This document shows, piece by piece, positions 9,320 through 16,774 of a stretch of 64,000 bases of DNA. The notes under the pieces are model-generated. The model saw nothing but the letters and a program-made list of their open reading frames with translations, was not told the DNA's origin and did not search any database. The stretch spans positions 1 through 64,000 of the forward strand of contig JANQWK010000093.1 in assembly GCA_030729925.1 (NCBI GenBank), written 5' to 3'. The position numbers and the translations under genes are program-made. This DNA comes from Saprospiraceae bacterium. GTDB lineage: Bacteria > Bacteroidota > Bacteroidia > Chitinophagales > Saprospiraceae. Position 1 is the first letter of the stretch, and each line of letters starts with the position of its first letter.

Positions 9320-10471
9320 TCACCCAAAGGTTGCCCGAAAGCGTTCTCCCAAGGTACTCAGCCGTTCCTGCGATTCATTGCTGAATACCAAACGAATGTA
9401 TTGCGTACTGTTTTCCCGACCCCAGTGGGTCATTGGGGTGACTGCTACCTTTCCTTTCGCCAGTAGAAGGTCTGCCGCTTCGCTTGCCTGTAAGCCCAGT
9501 GGAGTGACATCTAACAGTTGCGACCAGCCACCTGCGGCAGGGATACAGGTGTATTTGTCGAGCTGGGCGATGGTTGTATTTCTTCTGGCTTCCCAGGTTG
9601 CAACACTTTGCACAAAGGATGCTTCTGCTTCGGCAGAAAATGCGTGGATCAGCGCACTTTGTGCAAAACCACTACTGGTTACAGCGTTGTAAATATGGGT
9701 GCGTGCTATGGCTTCTACGACCGATTCGGGAGCGACAACCCAACCCATGCGCCAGCCTATCATCCGGAATTCTTTCGAGGCAGAACCGATGATAATGGTT
9801 CTGTCTTGCATCCCGGGTAGGGCAGCAGGGTGAAGGAATGGCCGCTTGTCGTACAAAATGCGCTCCATAGCAGCATTGTAGAAAAGCCAAAGGTTATGGG
9901 TGTGGCAAAGGTCTGTAATGACTGCCCATTCTGTCGAATCAAGTACAGCACCGGAGGGCATGGAAGGGTTCATGATAAAAAGAGCCTTGGTGCGCGGTGT
10001 AATGGCCGCGCGCAGCTGCTCGAGATCAAGCCGCCATTCCTGATGGTGATGCCTAAAAGGAACCAGAACTGGTACTGCGCCTGCCAGCTTTACCCGGTAA
10101 ATCATCCCGGCATAGGTTGGATCGGTGAGGATGACTTCGTCGCCGGGATCCGTCAGTGCGAGCAACACATCGAACATGCCTTCTGTGCCTCCATTGGTAA
10201 TCACCACCTGGTTTTCTGAATAGAAATGACTGGTTTGCCGACTAATATACTGGCTGATGACCCTTCTGAGGTCTTGTTTTCCCGTAAAGGGGAGATAACT
10301 ATTATTGTCGTCCTGCCAAATGGCTTGTTGGGTGGCTTCCAATACGGCAACCGGGGGTGGCAGATCGGTATCCAGATTTTCCAAACGGAGCACATCAGGG
10401 TCCGTTCCGGCCTTTTCGGCTACTTTGTCAATAGAAAACCCCGGGATATCCGATAATCTTTTAGAAGTCAT
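9320..10471 (-). CDS. Aminotransferase-fold protein with altered PLP site
   Basis: A 383-residue class I/II aminotransferase homologue. The Schiff-base Lys233 in GSASKEFRMIGWRMG and the phosphate-binding Arg eight residues later are present, as are GGTEGMFD and the C-terminal IRLVFSNES Arg. Three other canonical positions differ: NPSMPSG has Met where the family has the Asn of NPTG, and FYNAAMERILYD has Asn in place of the Asp that contacts the PLP ring nitrogen and Met in place of the following Tyr. These readings are by eye against the aspartate aminotransferase pattern. PLP may still be bound through Lys233, but ordinary transamination may be weak or changed. The stop of the upstream membrane-protein gene lies 2 bases before this ATG. 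Confidence 0.75.
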   Translation of the reverse strand: MTSKRLSDIPGFSIDKVAEKAGTDPDVLRLENLDTDLPPPVAVLEATQQAIWQDDNNSYLPFTGKQDLRRVISQYISRQTSHFYSENQVVITNGGTEGMFDVLLALTDPGDEVILTDPTYAGMIYRVKLAGAVPVLVPFRHHHQEWRLDLEQLRAAITPRTKALFIMNPSMPSGAVLDSTEWAVITDLCHTHNLWLFYNAAMERILYDKRPFLHPAALPGMQDRTIIIGSASKEFRMIGWRMGWVVAPESVVEAIARTHIYNAVTSSGFAQSALIHAFSAEAEASFVQSVATWEARRNTTIAQLDKYTCIPAAGGWSQLLDVTPLGLQASEAADLLLAKGKVAVTPMTHWGRENSTQYIRLVFSNESQERLSTLGERFRATFG

Positions 10472-10473
10472 AC

Positions 10474-11079
10474 CTAAAAATTCATACTGAATAAAATGCT
10501 GTTGCCATTGAACCGAACCTGGCCTAAGAGTTCATCAAAATGCTTATTGTCTGCCGCATGGATGGCAAAATTGGCAATGTCAAAAACGAGTAGGAAGGCT
10601 CCCTGAAGTACTAATGAACGACCAAAGCCTTTTAGTCTTTCCGGATGCTCAGTTGCACTTTTTGCTTTTTCCTGCATCCAAAATCCTCCGGCCATATAGG
10701 CAAGGTCAAGGCCTGTATTGAGGAGCAGGATTTTTTCAAGATTGTAATTGCGACGGATACTCTCTGCGAGCGACCAGGTGTCGGGATCTGCCGTAACTGC
10801 CTGGTAATATCCCAGCGCTGCTATGCCGAGGTTGACGGCATTCCATCCGATGTTCATCTGGTGAAAATAGCGTTGGGCGCCCTCTGTCTTGCCGGCAAAA
10901 ATACTTCCACTAAGGATATTGGCTACTGCCCAGCCTCCCAATACCAGCATGCCTTTTTGCTGATGCTCCAGGGAACTGAGGTTGATATCAGCTAAAGGTA
11001 TCCCCTGGGCTAGCAAAAACCCGGCGCATACGAATAGAAAAGCGGTGACAAGTACAATCTTTTTCATGTTTTTCTTCAT
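10474..11079 (-). CDS. Small polytopic membrane protein of unknown function (DUF6992-like)
   Basis: A 201-residue protein with an N-terminal hydrophobic signal or TM segment ending in FLLAQ, then three or four further hydrophobic stretches (MLVLGGWAVANILSG, WNAVNLGIAALGYY, LNTGLDLAYMAGGF, LQGAFLLVFDIANF). This outline recalls a Bacteroidota family I remember as DUF6992; that name is tentative. ATG starts exist at 11079 and 11067, and a GTG at 11088; 11079 is chosen as the first ATG. It lies between ggt (28 bases upstream) and the aminotransferase-like gene (2 bases downstream), so all three are probably one transcript. No catalytic motif is visible. Confidence 0.6.
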   Translation of the reverse strand: MKKNMKKIVLVTAFLFVCAGFLLAQGIPLADINLSSLEHQQKGMLVLGGWAVANILSGSIFAGKTEGAQRYFHQMNIGWNAVNLGIAALGYYQAVTADPDTWSLAESIRRNYNLEKILLLNTGLDLAYMAGGFWMQEKAKSATEHPERLKGFGRSLVLQGAFLLVFDIANFAIHAADNKHFDELLGQVRFNGNSILFSMNF

Positions 11080-11107
11080 AGAATGCACTTGTCACCAAAT
11101 TGTTCAT

Positions 11108-12820
11108 TTAGTAGCCTTCAGCGTGATCGTCCCCCCTTGGATCCGCTCCACCCTCGAGTTTGCCCTCGGGCGTGACCAAAATGGCATCTACCCGGCCAAT
11201 TCCGGAGCGTTCGTCAAAGATATGCCCCATAGAGAGGAGCAATTTTCGCGTAGTAGAATCTATGGCAGTTGGCTCTACGCCTACGACTTCCGGCAACCAT
11301 TGGTGGTGAAAGCGGGGTGCTGCCACGGCATCTGTCATATTCATACCGAAGTCAATGACATTCACAATCGTTTGAAAAACAGAGGTAATGATTGTAGAGC
11401 CGCCGGGGGTGCCCACTACCATAGCCAGTTTGCCGTCTTTCTCCAGGATGGTAGGGGTCATGGAACTAAGCATGCGTTTGCCTGGTTCAATTTTATTGGC
11501 TTCTGCACCTATCAAACCAAACATATTGGGTTCACCTGGTTTGGAGCTGAAATCGTCCATTTCGTTGTTGAGTAAAAAGCCGGCATCTCCAACGACCACA
11601 TAGTTGCCGTAGCCTCCGTTGATGGTAGTCGTTACCGAAACAGCATTTCCCTCCTCATCCACAATAGAAAAATGGGTGGTCTGATCGCTTTCTTTGGGAG
11701 GCTGAATAGCCCCTGCCTGTACTTCACTGCTGGGGGTTGCGCGTTCGGGGTTGAAATCCGACATTCTTTCCGTAAGGTAATCGGGATGGGTGAGTTCGGA
11801 CATAGGTACCGGGTAGAAGTCGCTGTCTCCCAGGTAGGTGGCGCGATCGGCATACACCCTGCGCTCTGCTTCTACCATCAAATGAACGCTTTGGGCGGAT
11901 TGGAAACCATACTCGCCCAGCGGAAACGGTTCTACCATTTCCAACAATTGCTGGAGCGCGATTCCTCCGCTGGAAGGAGGCGGCATCCCAATAACTTTAT
12001 AATTGCGGTAATCTGAAACCACCGGGGTTCTCCAGCTTGCCTCATAGGCTTTAAGATCTTCTTTGGAAATGATGCCATTCCCTCTTGTCATTTCAGCTAC
12101 GATTTTATCAGCGGTCTCGCCTTCGTAAAAACCAGCTTTCCCAAGGTCCCGAATCAGGGTCAAGGTACGCGCCAGATCTTGCTGGACCAGCAAGTCTCCC
12201 GCTTTCCATGCTTCTTCCCTGACCAAAACAGTAGGGCGGGTATTGTATTTTTCAAATCGCGCTTTTGCCCGGTTAAGCCCATTAGCCTGTTGTTCGGTCA
12301 AGGCAAAACCCTTTGCAGCCAGGTCAATGGAGGGCTGGATCAGGTCTTTCATATCCAGTTTTCCCAGCTTTTCGTGCGCTGCAAACATACCCGCAACGCT
12401 GCCGGGAACCCCTGCAGCCAGGTGACCGGCGCGACTAAGCCCGTCAATAATCTGACCGCTACTGTCCTGATACATGTTTTCGGTCGCTAAAGCCGGAGCT
12501 TTCTCCCTGTAGTCCAAGGCGTAATTCTCACCGTCGTTGGTTCGAATAACCATAAATCCACCACCACCGATATTTCCGGCAACGGGATAGGTCACAGCAA
12601 GCGCAAACTGTACAGCAACCGCTGCATCAATGGCATTACCTCCCTTCTTTAAGATATCAACACCTACTTTGGTAGCAGCCGGGTGTGCGGAGACCACCAT
12701 GGCTTTGTCTCCGGTTGCACTTTTTTTTAATTCCAAAACTCCTTGATAATTAGATTCTTGTTGGCAATTGTACAAAAAAAGTGACAAAAAAATCAGCAAA
12801 AAAATGGATACCTGCTTCAT
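11108..12820 (-). CDS. ggt: Gamma-glutamyltransferase lipoprotein
   Basis: A 570-residue gamma-glutamyltransferase, an Ntn hydrolase that hydrolyses or transfers the gamma-glutamyl group of glutathione in the periplasm. The N terminus [19 protein letters not shown] has a lipobox-like end (LYNC), so the protein is probably lipid-anchored. [16 protein letters not shown] and [10 protein letters not shown] are the large-subunit signatures, and MPPPSSGG follows further on. The autoprocessing site is [11 protein letters not shown]: Thr381 becomes the N-terminal nucleophile of the small subunit. [12 protein letters not shown] matches the small-subunit glycine-rich loop. It is the first gene of the minus-strand set with the DUF6992-like and aminotransferase-like genes. 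Confidence 0.93.
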   Translation of the reverse strand: MKQVSIFLLIFLSLFLYNCQQESNYQGVLELKKSATGDKAMVVSAHPAATKVGVDILKKGGNAIDAAVAVQFALAVTYPVAGNIGGGGFMVIRTNDGENYALDYREKAPALATENMYQDSSGQIIDGLSRAGHLAAGVPGSVAGMFAAHEKLGKLDMKDLIQPSIDLAAKGFALTEQQANGLNRAKARFEKYNTRPTVLVREEAWKAGDLLVQQDLARTLTLIRDLGKAGFYEGETADKIVAEMTRGNGIISKEDLKAYEASWRTPVVSDYRNYKVIGMPPPSSGGIALQQLLEMVEPFPLGEYGFQSAQSVHLMVEAERRVYADRATYLGDSDFYPVPMSELTHPDYLTERMSDFNPERATPSSEVQAGAIQPPKESDQTTHFSIVDEEGNAVSVTTTINGGYGNYVVVGDAGFLLNNEMDDFSSKPGEPNMFGLIGAEANKIEPGKRMLSSMTPTILEKDGKLAMVVGTPGGSTIITSVFQTIVNVIDFGMNMTDAVAAPRFHHQWLPEVVGVEPTAIDSTTRKLLLSMGHIFDERSGIGRVDAILVTPEGKLEGGADPRGDDHAEGY

Positions 12821-12869
12821 ATTGGTACGATAGTTGTAATGATATAATTGTATTTGGGTAGCAGCGAGC

Positions 12870-13071
12870 GTAAATGTTTAATTTCAGCCAAACAAGGTAA
12901 GTTTTTTGTGGAAATTTTAGATTCCTGCGGGCAATTATCTTTTGGTTGGAGGGTACAGCGCGGAGTGGTTTTATGGATAGCAGCTGTACCCGTTAAAAGG
13001 CTTTTTCATTAGGGATATATTTACTGGCTTATTTGAGTGCTTTTTGCGAAGGCAAAAGGCACTTTTTTTTT
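12870..13071 (+). ncRNA. Candidate structured RNA with its own intrinsic terminator
   Basis: No coding gene occupies 12821-13121. On the plus strand, distant segments can pair: GTAAAT (12870-12875) with ATTTAC (13019-13024), TAAT (12879-12882) with ATTA (13008-13011), and AGCC (12886-12889) with GGCT (12999-13002), which makes a long interrupted closing stem. Inside it GGGTACAGC (12951-12959) pairs perfectly with GCTGTACCC (12983-12991). A strong terminator follows at 13037-13071 in the same orientation, although both flanking protein genes read on the minus strand. No good promoter was seen: TTG at 12834 and TATTTGGG at 12851 only loosely match the Bacteroidota motif. The general shape recalls 6S-type RNAs, but I cannot assign a family. 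Confidence 0.3.
13037..13071 (+). terminator. Intrinsic terminator, plus-strand orientation
   Basis: GTGCTTTTTGC (13037-13047) pairs with GCAAAAGGCAC (13052-13062) around a GAAG loop with a single G-T pair, and is followed by nine T (13063-13071). On the minus strand the hairpin is not followed by a T run, so it does not serve the acyl-CoA dehydrogenase gene ending at 13122. It has no plus-strand protein gene upstream. Confidence 0.75.
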
Positions 13072-13121
13072 CCCTGGCCTAAAGGTAGCAAGAAAAACAG
13101 TAAACACAATACCCCATTTTT

Positions 13122-14264
13122 TTATCCCTGCATCAAGTTTTTGGCAATCACTAACTTTTGAATTTCCGAAGTTCCTTCACCAATGGTGCACAACTTTGCA
13201 TCGCGATAATATTTTTCAACGGGAAAGTCTTTGGTGTAGCCATAGCCTCCAAAAATTTGTACGGCATCGTTGGCAACGGAAACGGCTGTCTCAGAGGCAT
13301 AGTATTTGGCCATGGCGGCAATCTGAGTGGCTTTTCCCCCTTGGCTTTTCAGGTAGCCTGCCTTTTGGGTCATTAATGCTGCTGCTTCTATTTGGGTGGC
13401 CATCTCTGCCAATTTGAAACTAATGGCTTGAAACTGGCTTATGGGTTTTCCGAATTGCTGTCTTTCTTGGGCATAAGCTCGGGCTGCCTGAAATGCTCCT
13501 TTGGCGATGCCCAGGGAAAGTGCGGCTATAGAGATGCGTCCGCCATCCAGTATTTTCATAGCCTGAATAAAACCTTCTCCTTCTTCTCCCAGGATTTGAT
13601 CTTTGGATACCCGGCATTGATCAAAAATCAATTCCGCTGTTTCAGAGGCGCGCATCCCGAGCTTGTTTTCTTTTTTTCCCGACGTAAAGCCGGGCGTGCC
13701 TTTTTCTACGATAAAGGCGGTCATGCCCCTGCTATCGAGTAGTTTTCCGGTTCTTGCAATCACAACTACGACGTCACCGGACTGGCCGTGGGTGATAAAA
13801 TTCTTGGAACCATTAATGACATAATCATCTCCATCTCTTTCGGCCACACATTGCATGCGTCCTGCATCACTACCCGTATTGGGCTCGGTCAAGGCCCAGG
13901 CGCCAATCCATTGCCCACTTGCGAGGAGCGGCAGGTAATGCTGTTTTTGCTGAAGGGTGCCAAATTCCAGTATGTGGTTGGTGCAGAGAGAATTGTGTGC
14001 AGCTACGGACAAGCCTATGCTGCCGCAGACCTGAGCAATTTCGTCAATGATGGCGATGTATTCTGGGTACGACAAACCCGATCCGCCGAAGGCTTCGGGG
14101 ACCAGTACCCCCATAAATCCCAATTCTCCGAGCTTTGAAAAAAGGGGTCTTGGGAAATGTTGATCTTCATCCCATTCCATGAGATGGGGCCTGATGTGGG
14201 TCTGCGCAAAATCCCGGGCACTTTGCCGGATGAGTTCGATGTTTTCCGTGTTTGTTGTCAACAT
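13122..14264 (-). CDS. Acyl-CoA dehydrogenase
   Basis: A 380-residue FAD-dependent acyl-CoA dehydrogenase that makes the 2,3-trans double bond in beta-oxidation or branched-chain amino acid catabolism. Visible features: N-terminal helical domain with RQSARDFAQTHIRPH, the FAD/substrate segment WALTEPNTGSDAG, the loop MRASETAELIFD, RQQFGKPISQFQ, and the C-terminal QIFGGYGYTKDFPVEKYYRD, with the catalytic base Glu in IGEGTSEIQ, where short-chain enzymes carry it. Length is normal for the family. Chain-length preference is not readable. It stands alone on the minus strand, 66 bases downstream of the alkaline phosphatase start-side neighbour's end. Confidence 0.92.
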   Translation of the reverse strand: MLTTNTENIELIRQSARDFAQTHIRPHLMEWDEDQHFPRPLFSKLGELGFMGVLVPEAFGGSGLSYPEYIAIIDEIAQVCGSIGLSVAAHNSLCTNHILEFGTLQQKQHYLPLLASGQWIGAWALTEPNTGSDAGRMQCVAERDGDDYVINGSKNFITHGQSGDVVVVIARTGKLLDSRGMTAFIVEKGTPGFTSGKKENKLGMRASETAELIFDQCRVSKDQILGEEGEGFIQAMKILDGGRISIAALSLGIAKGAFQAARAYAQERQQFGKPISQFQAISFKLAEMATQIEAAALMTQKAGYLKSQGGKATQIAAMAKYYASETAVSVANDAVQIFGGYGYTKDFPVEKYYRDAKLCTIGEGTSEIQKLVIAKNLMQG

Positions 14265-14330
14265 GATGGATTTTTTGGTTTTATAGGTATATCATCATAA
14301 CAACAAACTGCCCGCCAGGTTTTATCCTGT

Positions 14331-15461
14331 TTATTGCTCATCCAGGCCTAGAGCCTCCCGCATTTTCTGATGAATGGCGGTATTTTCATAGATGCCTGTA
14401 AAAAGATCGGCACCTGGGCCAAAAGCGAATACGGGAACAAGGCTGGCGGAATGTCCGTTGGTGGTGAAAGCTGCCTTGATATTGCCCATCCTCGATCCGG
14501 GTTGAAGCGCCATGCCGCCCGTCTCGTGGTCGGCTGTCACAATTACCAGGGTGTCTCCTTTGCGTTTGGCATAATCCAAAACCCGGCTGACAGTTCGATC
14601 AAAATCAAGCATTTCCTTTTTGAGCATGTACCCATCGTTGGCATGCCCTGCCCAGTCTATCTGCGACCCTTCGATGAGTAGAAAAAACCCCTTGGTGTCG
14701 TGTAATTCCAAAAAATTCAGCGCGAGCGTTGCAGCGGCCGGCAGATAATTGCGCCCTCCTGTTGCTGCAGCGGGATGGTTACCAGCCGTGAAAAAAGCGA
14801 AATTTTTTTCCGGATTGAATTTTTTGGGGATAAAGCCGTTGTAGTCTTGCAGCACCACATAGTTGTTTTTTCGCAACTCTTCAACCAGGTTTCGCTTATC
14901 TGTAACCCGACTTTCAAAATAGTCCTGCCCGCCTCCCAGAAAAAAATCAATTTCTGTGTTGAGAAAATCAGCAGCGATGGCCTCGTACATGGTTCGCATC
15001 GGCTGGTGTGCAATGAACGCAGCAGGGGTGGCGTGAACGATGGATGCTGTTGCTACCAGACCTGTTGACATGCCCGCTTGTTCGGCTTCTTCGAGTATAG
15101 ACAAAACCCGCTGCGTATCTTTGTTCATACCAATCGCATTGTTGAAGGTTTTTACCCCACAGGCAAAAGCCGTTGCTCCCGCAGCCGAGTCGGTGATTAA
15201 GTCACTCCAGGAATGGGATTTATGAAACCCCACCGAGGTAAATTGCTCAAAACTGCTCGGCTCTTTTTGCGAATAGACCAAAGTACTGATCTGCGATAAG
15301 CCCATGCCGTCTCCAATAAGCAAAACAATATTTTTGGGCCTTTCAGAAAAAACAGGCACCGCTTCCAAGGAAGGAATATCCATACTTCTGCACGAAGTGA
15401 TCAGAATAGCTCCAATGACCAACCAAACCAGCTGTTTGTCTCTAAGAATAAGGTTATACAT
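14331..15461 (-). CDS. Alkaline phosphatase (PhoA family) lipoprotein
   Basis: A 376-residue phosphomonoesterase. Metal and catalytic positions are visible: Asp51 in LLIGDGMG, nucleophile Ser92 in ITDSAAGATAFACG, EGSQIDWAGHAND, TADHETGG, and a final His in TTNGHSAS. The N terminus has a hydrophobic run ending LVIGAILITSC (Cys24), a lipobox, so it is likely anchored facing the periplasm or cell surface. The ATG at 15461 is chosen; an in-frame TTG at 15491 would put ten extra polar residues before the signal. It is divergent from the gene at 15646; the shared intergenic DNA holds a 22-base A/T palindrome and a plus-strand promoter. Confidence 0.9.
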   Translation of the reverse strand: MYNLILRDKQLVWLVIGAILITSCRSMDIPSLEAVPVFSERPKNIVLLIGDGMGLSQISTLVYSQKEPSSFEQFTSVGFHKSHSWSDLITDSAAGATAFACGVKTFNNAIGMNKDTQRVLSILEEAEQAGMSTGLVATASIVHATPAAFIAHQPMRTMYEAIAADFLNTEIDFFLGGGQDYFESRVTDKRNLVEELRKNNYVVLQDYNGFIPKKFNPEKNFAFFTAGNHPAAATGGRNYLPAAATLALNFLELHDTKGFFLLIEGSQIDWAGHANDGYMLKKEMLDFDRTVSRVLDYAKRKGDTLVIVTADHETGGMALQPGSRMGNIKAAFTTNGHSASLVPVFAFGPGADLFTGIYENTAIHQKMREALGLDEQ

Positions 15462-15520
15462 ATAAGCAAAAGAATATTTCTTGAATTTCAATGCCGAATT
15501 ATTTAATTTGTTTTTTGGGT

Positions 15521-15542
15521 AAAAAATAAAATTTTATTTTTT
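15521..15542. repeat. Perfect 22-base A/T palindrome in a divergent intergenic region
   Basis: Bases 15521-15542 read AAAAAATAAAA followed by its exact reverse complement TTTTATTTTTT, with no spacer. It lies between the divergent alkaline phosphatase and the gene at 15646, 26 bases before the plus-strand promoter. It could be a protein-binding site or simply A/T-rich promoter DNA. Confidence 0.6.
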
Positions 15543-15567
15543 GTTTGAGCTATTTTTAGGGCTCCTG

Positions 15568-15598
15568 TTGAAATAAAATTTTAGCTTCCTTAGTTTTG
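15568..15598 (+). promoter_or_regulatory. Bacteroidota-type promoter for the gene at 15646
   Basis: TTG at 15568-15570 (the -33 element), a 20-base spacer, and TAGTTTTG at 15591-15598, an exact match to the TAnnTTTG -7 element used by the primary sigma factor of Bacteroidota. It lies 47 bases upstream of the ATG at 15646. Confidence 0.6.
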
Positions 15599-15645
15599 TC
15601 ATTGTAATTCAAAGACTTGGATAATCAAGCTTGCAACTTCAAAAT

Positions 15646-16713
15646 ATGGCTAAAATTAACAATAAATTTATGTTGTGTTTGGGCATTACTGCAAAATACC
15701 GTTTTATCAATGGACTTATCGGCCTGTTACTGCTTCCTGTTTGGAGTGGTGCTCAGTCAGTAGGGAGTATTTTTGACCGACTATCGGGGGAAGAGATTTT
15801 GGAGGTAGAACTGAGGGGCGATTTCGCTAAGCTACTGGAAGACAAGCATTCAGGGGAGGCGATAGATGCTGTTTTTACAGTGGAACAACGGGGGGAGCGC
15901 ACTTCCCGCAACGTGGAGTTGTCGCTTCGGGGAAGGTTTCGACGCATGACCTGCGATTTTCCACCCCTGATGATGCGATTTAAAAAGAAGGAGCTCCGAC
16001 GGGAAGGTCTATCCGAACACAATGATATCAAGTTGGTAACGCATTGCTTGGAAAGTTCTTCTGTAAGTAAAAAAAATATTCTGAAGGAATACCTGGCCTA
16101 TAAGCTGTTGTCTCTACTTACAGATTACAGTTTCCGGGTACAGCTGGCAAGGATAACCTATGTGGATACTTCCGGACTGGTTTCAGATACCCGCCGTTAT
16201 GCCATTTTGGTGGAAGATGAAGATGAGCTGGCAGAGCGGCTTAACGCGAAAGAATGTAAGGATTGTTTGAATCCCGATATCACCCGCATGGATTTGGCCG
16301 ATCTGGCGCTGGTTTCGGTGTTTCAATACATGATTGGCAACACAGATTGGAGTGTGCTGATGAACCGAAATGTTAAATTGTTCGAGGAAACCACTGATGG
16401 CACCTTATTATCCGTACCTTACGATTTCGATTATAGTGGTTGGGTAAATGCTCCTTATGCCAAGCCTAACCCAGATTTGGGGCAAGTTGCTTTAACCGAT
16501 CGCATTTATGTTGGCATTATGCTGAATACCAGCTTAAAAGAACAAACTTTTTCCGCGTTTCGCGAACGCAAAAATGCAATGTACGAGCTGGTGAGGGGAT
16601 TCAAAAAATTAGATGCAACATCCCGGAAAGCCTTGGTGGCCTATTTGGATAGTTTTTACGAACACCTGGAAAATATAGATATGAAGTTTGCTAATCGTGC
16701 CATGATTTGGTAG
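15646..16713 (+). CDS. Secreted protein with a CotH/kinase-like outline
   Basis: A 355-residue protein with a hydrophobic N-terminal segment (about 20-37, ending WSGAQS), so probably exported. The middle and C-terminal parts recall CotH-type spore-coat kinase folds: KEYLAYKLLSLLTDYSFRV followed by a strand and acidic segment (AILVEDEDELAERL), then IGNTDWSVLMNRN and VPYDFDYSGW. In CotH proteins an N-x-D...N-R stretch followed by a PWDxDxS-like motif forms the nucleotide and metal site. The match is partial and from memory, so the kinase assignment is a hypothesis. The ATG at 15646 is chosen over a TTG at 15631; it follows the promoter at 15568-15598. It is followed after 61 bases by the metalloprotease. 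Confidence 0.55.
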   Translation: MAKINNKFMLCLGITAKYRFINGLIGLLLLPVWSGAQSVGSIFDRLSGEEILEVELRGDFAKLLEDKHSGEAIDAVFTVEQRGERTSRNVELSLRGRFRRMTCDFPPLMMRFKKKELRREGLSEHNDIKLVTHCLESSSVSKKNILKEYLAYKLLSLLTDYSFRVQLARITYVDTSGLVSDTRRYAILVEDEDELAERLNAKECKDCLNPDITRMDLADLALVSVFQYMIGNTDWSVLMNRNVKLFEETTDGTLLSVPYDFDYSGWVNAPYAKPNPDLGQVALTDRIYVGIMLNTSLKEQTFSAFRERKNAMYELVRGFKKLDATSRKALVAYLDSFYEHLENIDMKFANRAMIW

Positions 16714-16774
16714 TTCTTCCGCTTCTTTTGCCTTGTGCAATCTTAAGTTTAAAAAAATCACAAAAGCCTGAGCT

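Noticed and set aside
9288-9692. A plus-strand frame overlapping the end of the phosphodiesterase and the aminotransferase-like gene
   Set aside because: It covers the conserved C-terminal coding region of the minus-strand gene and has no motifs.
13037-13417. A 126-codon plus-strand frame starting at the terminator hairpin
   Set aside because: It overlaps the end of the acyl-CoA dehydrogenase gene on the other strand and starts inside a terminator stem.
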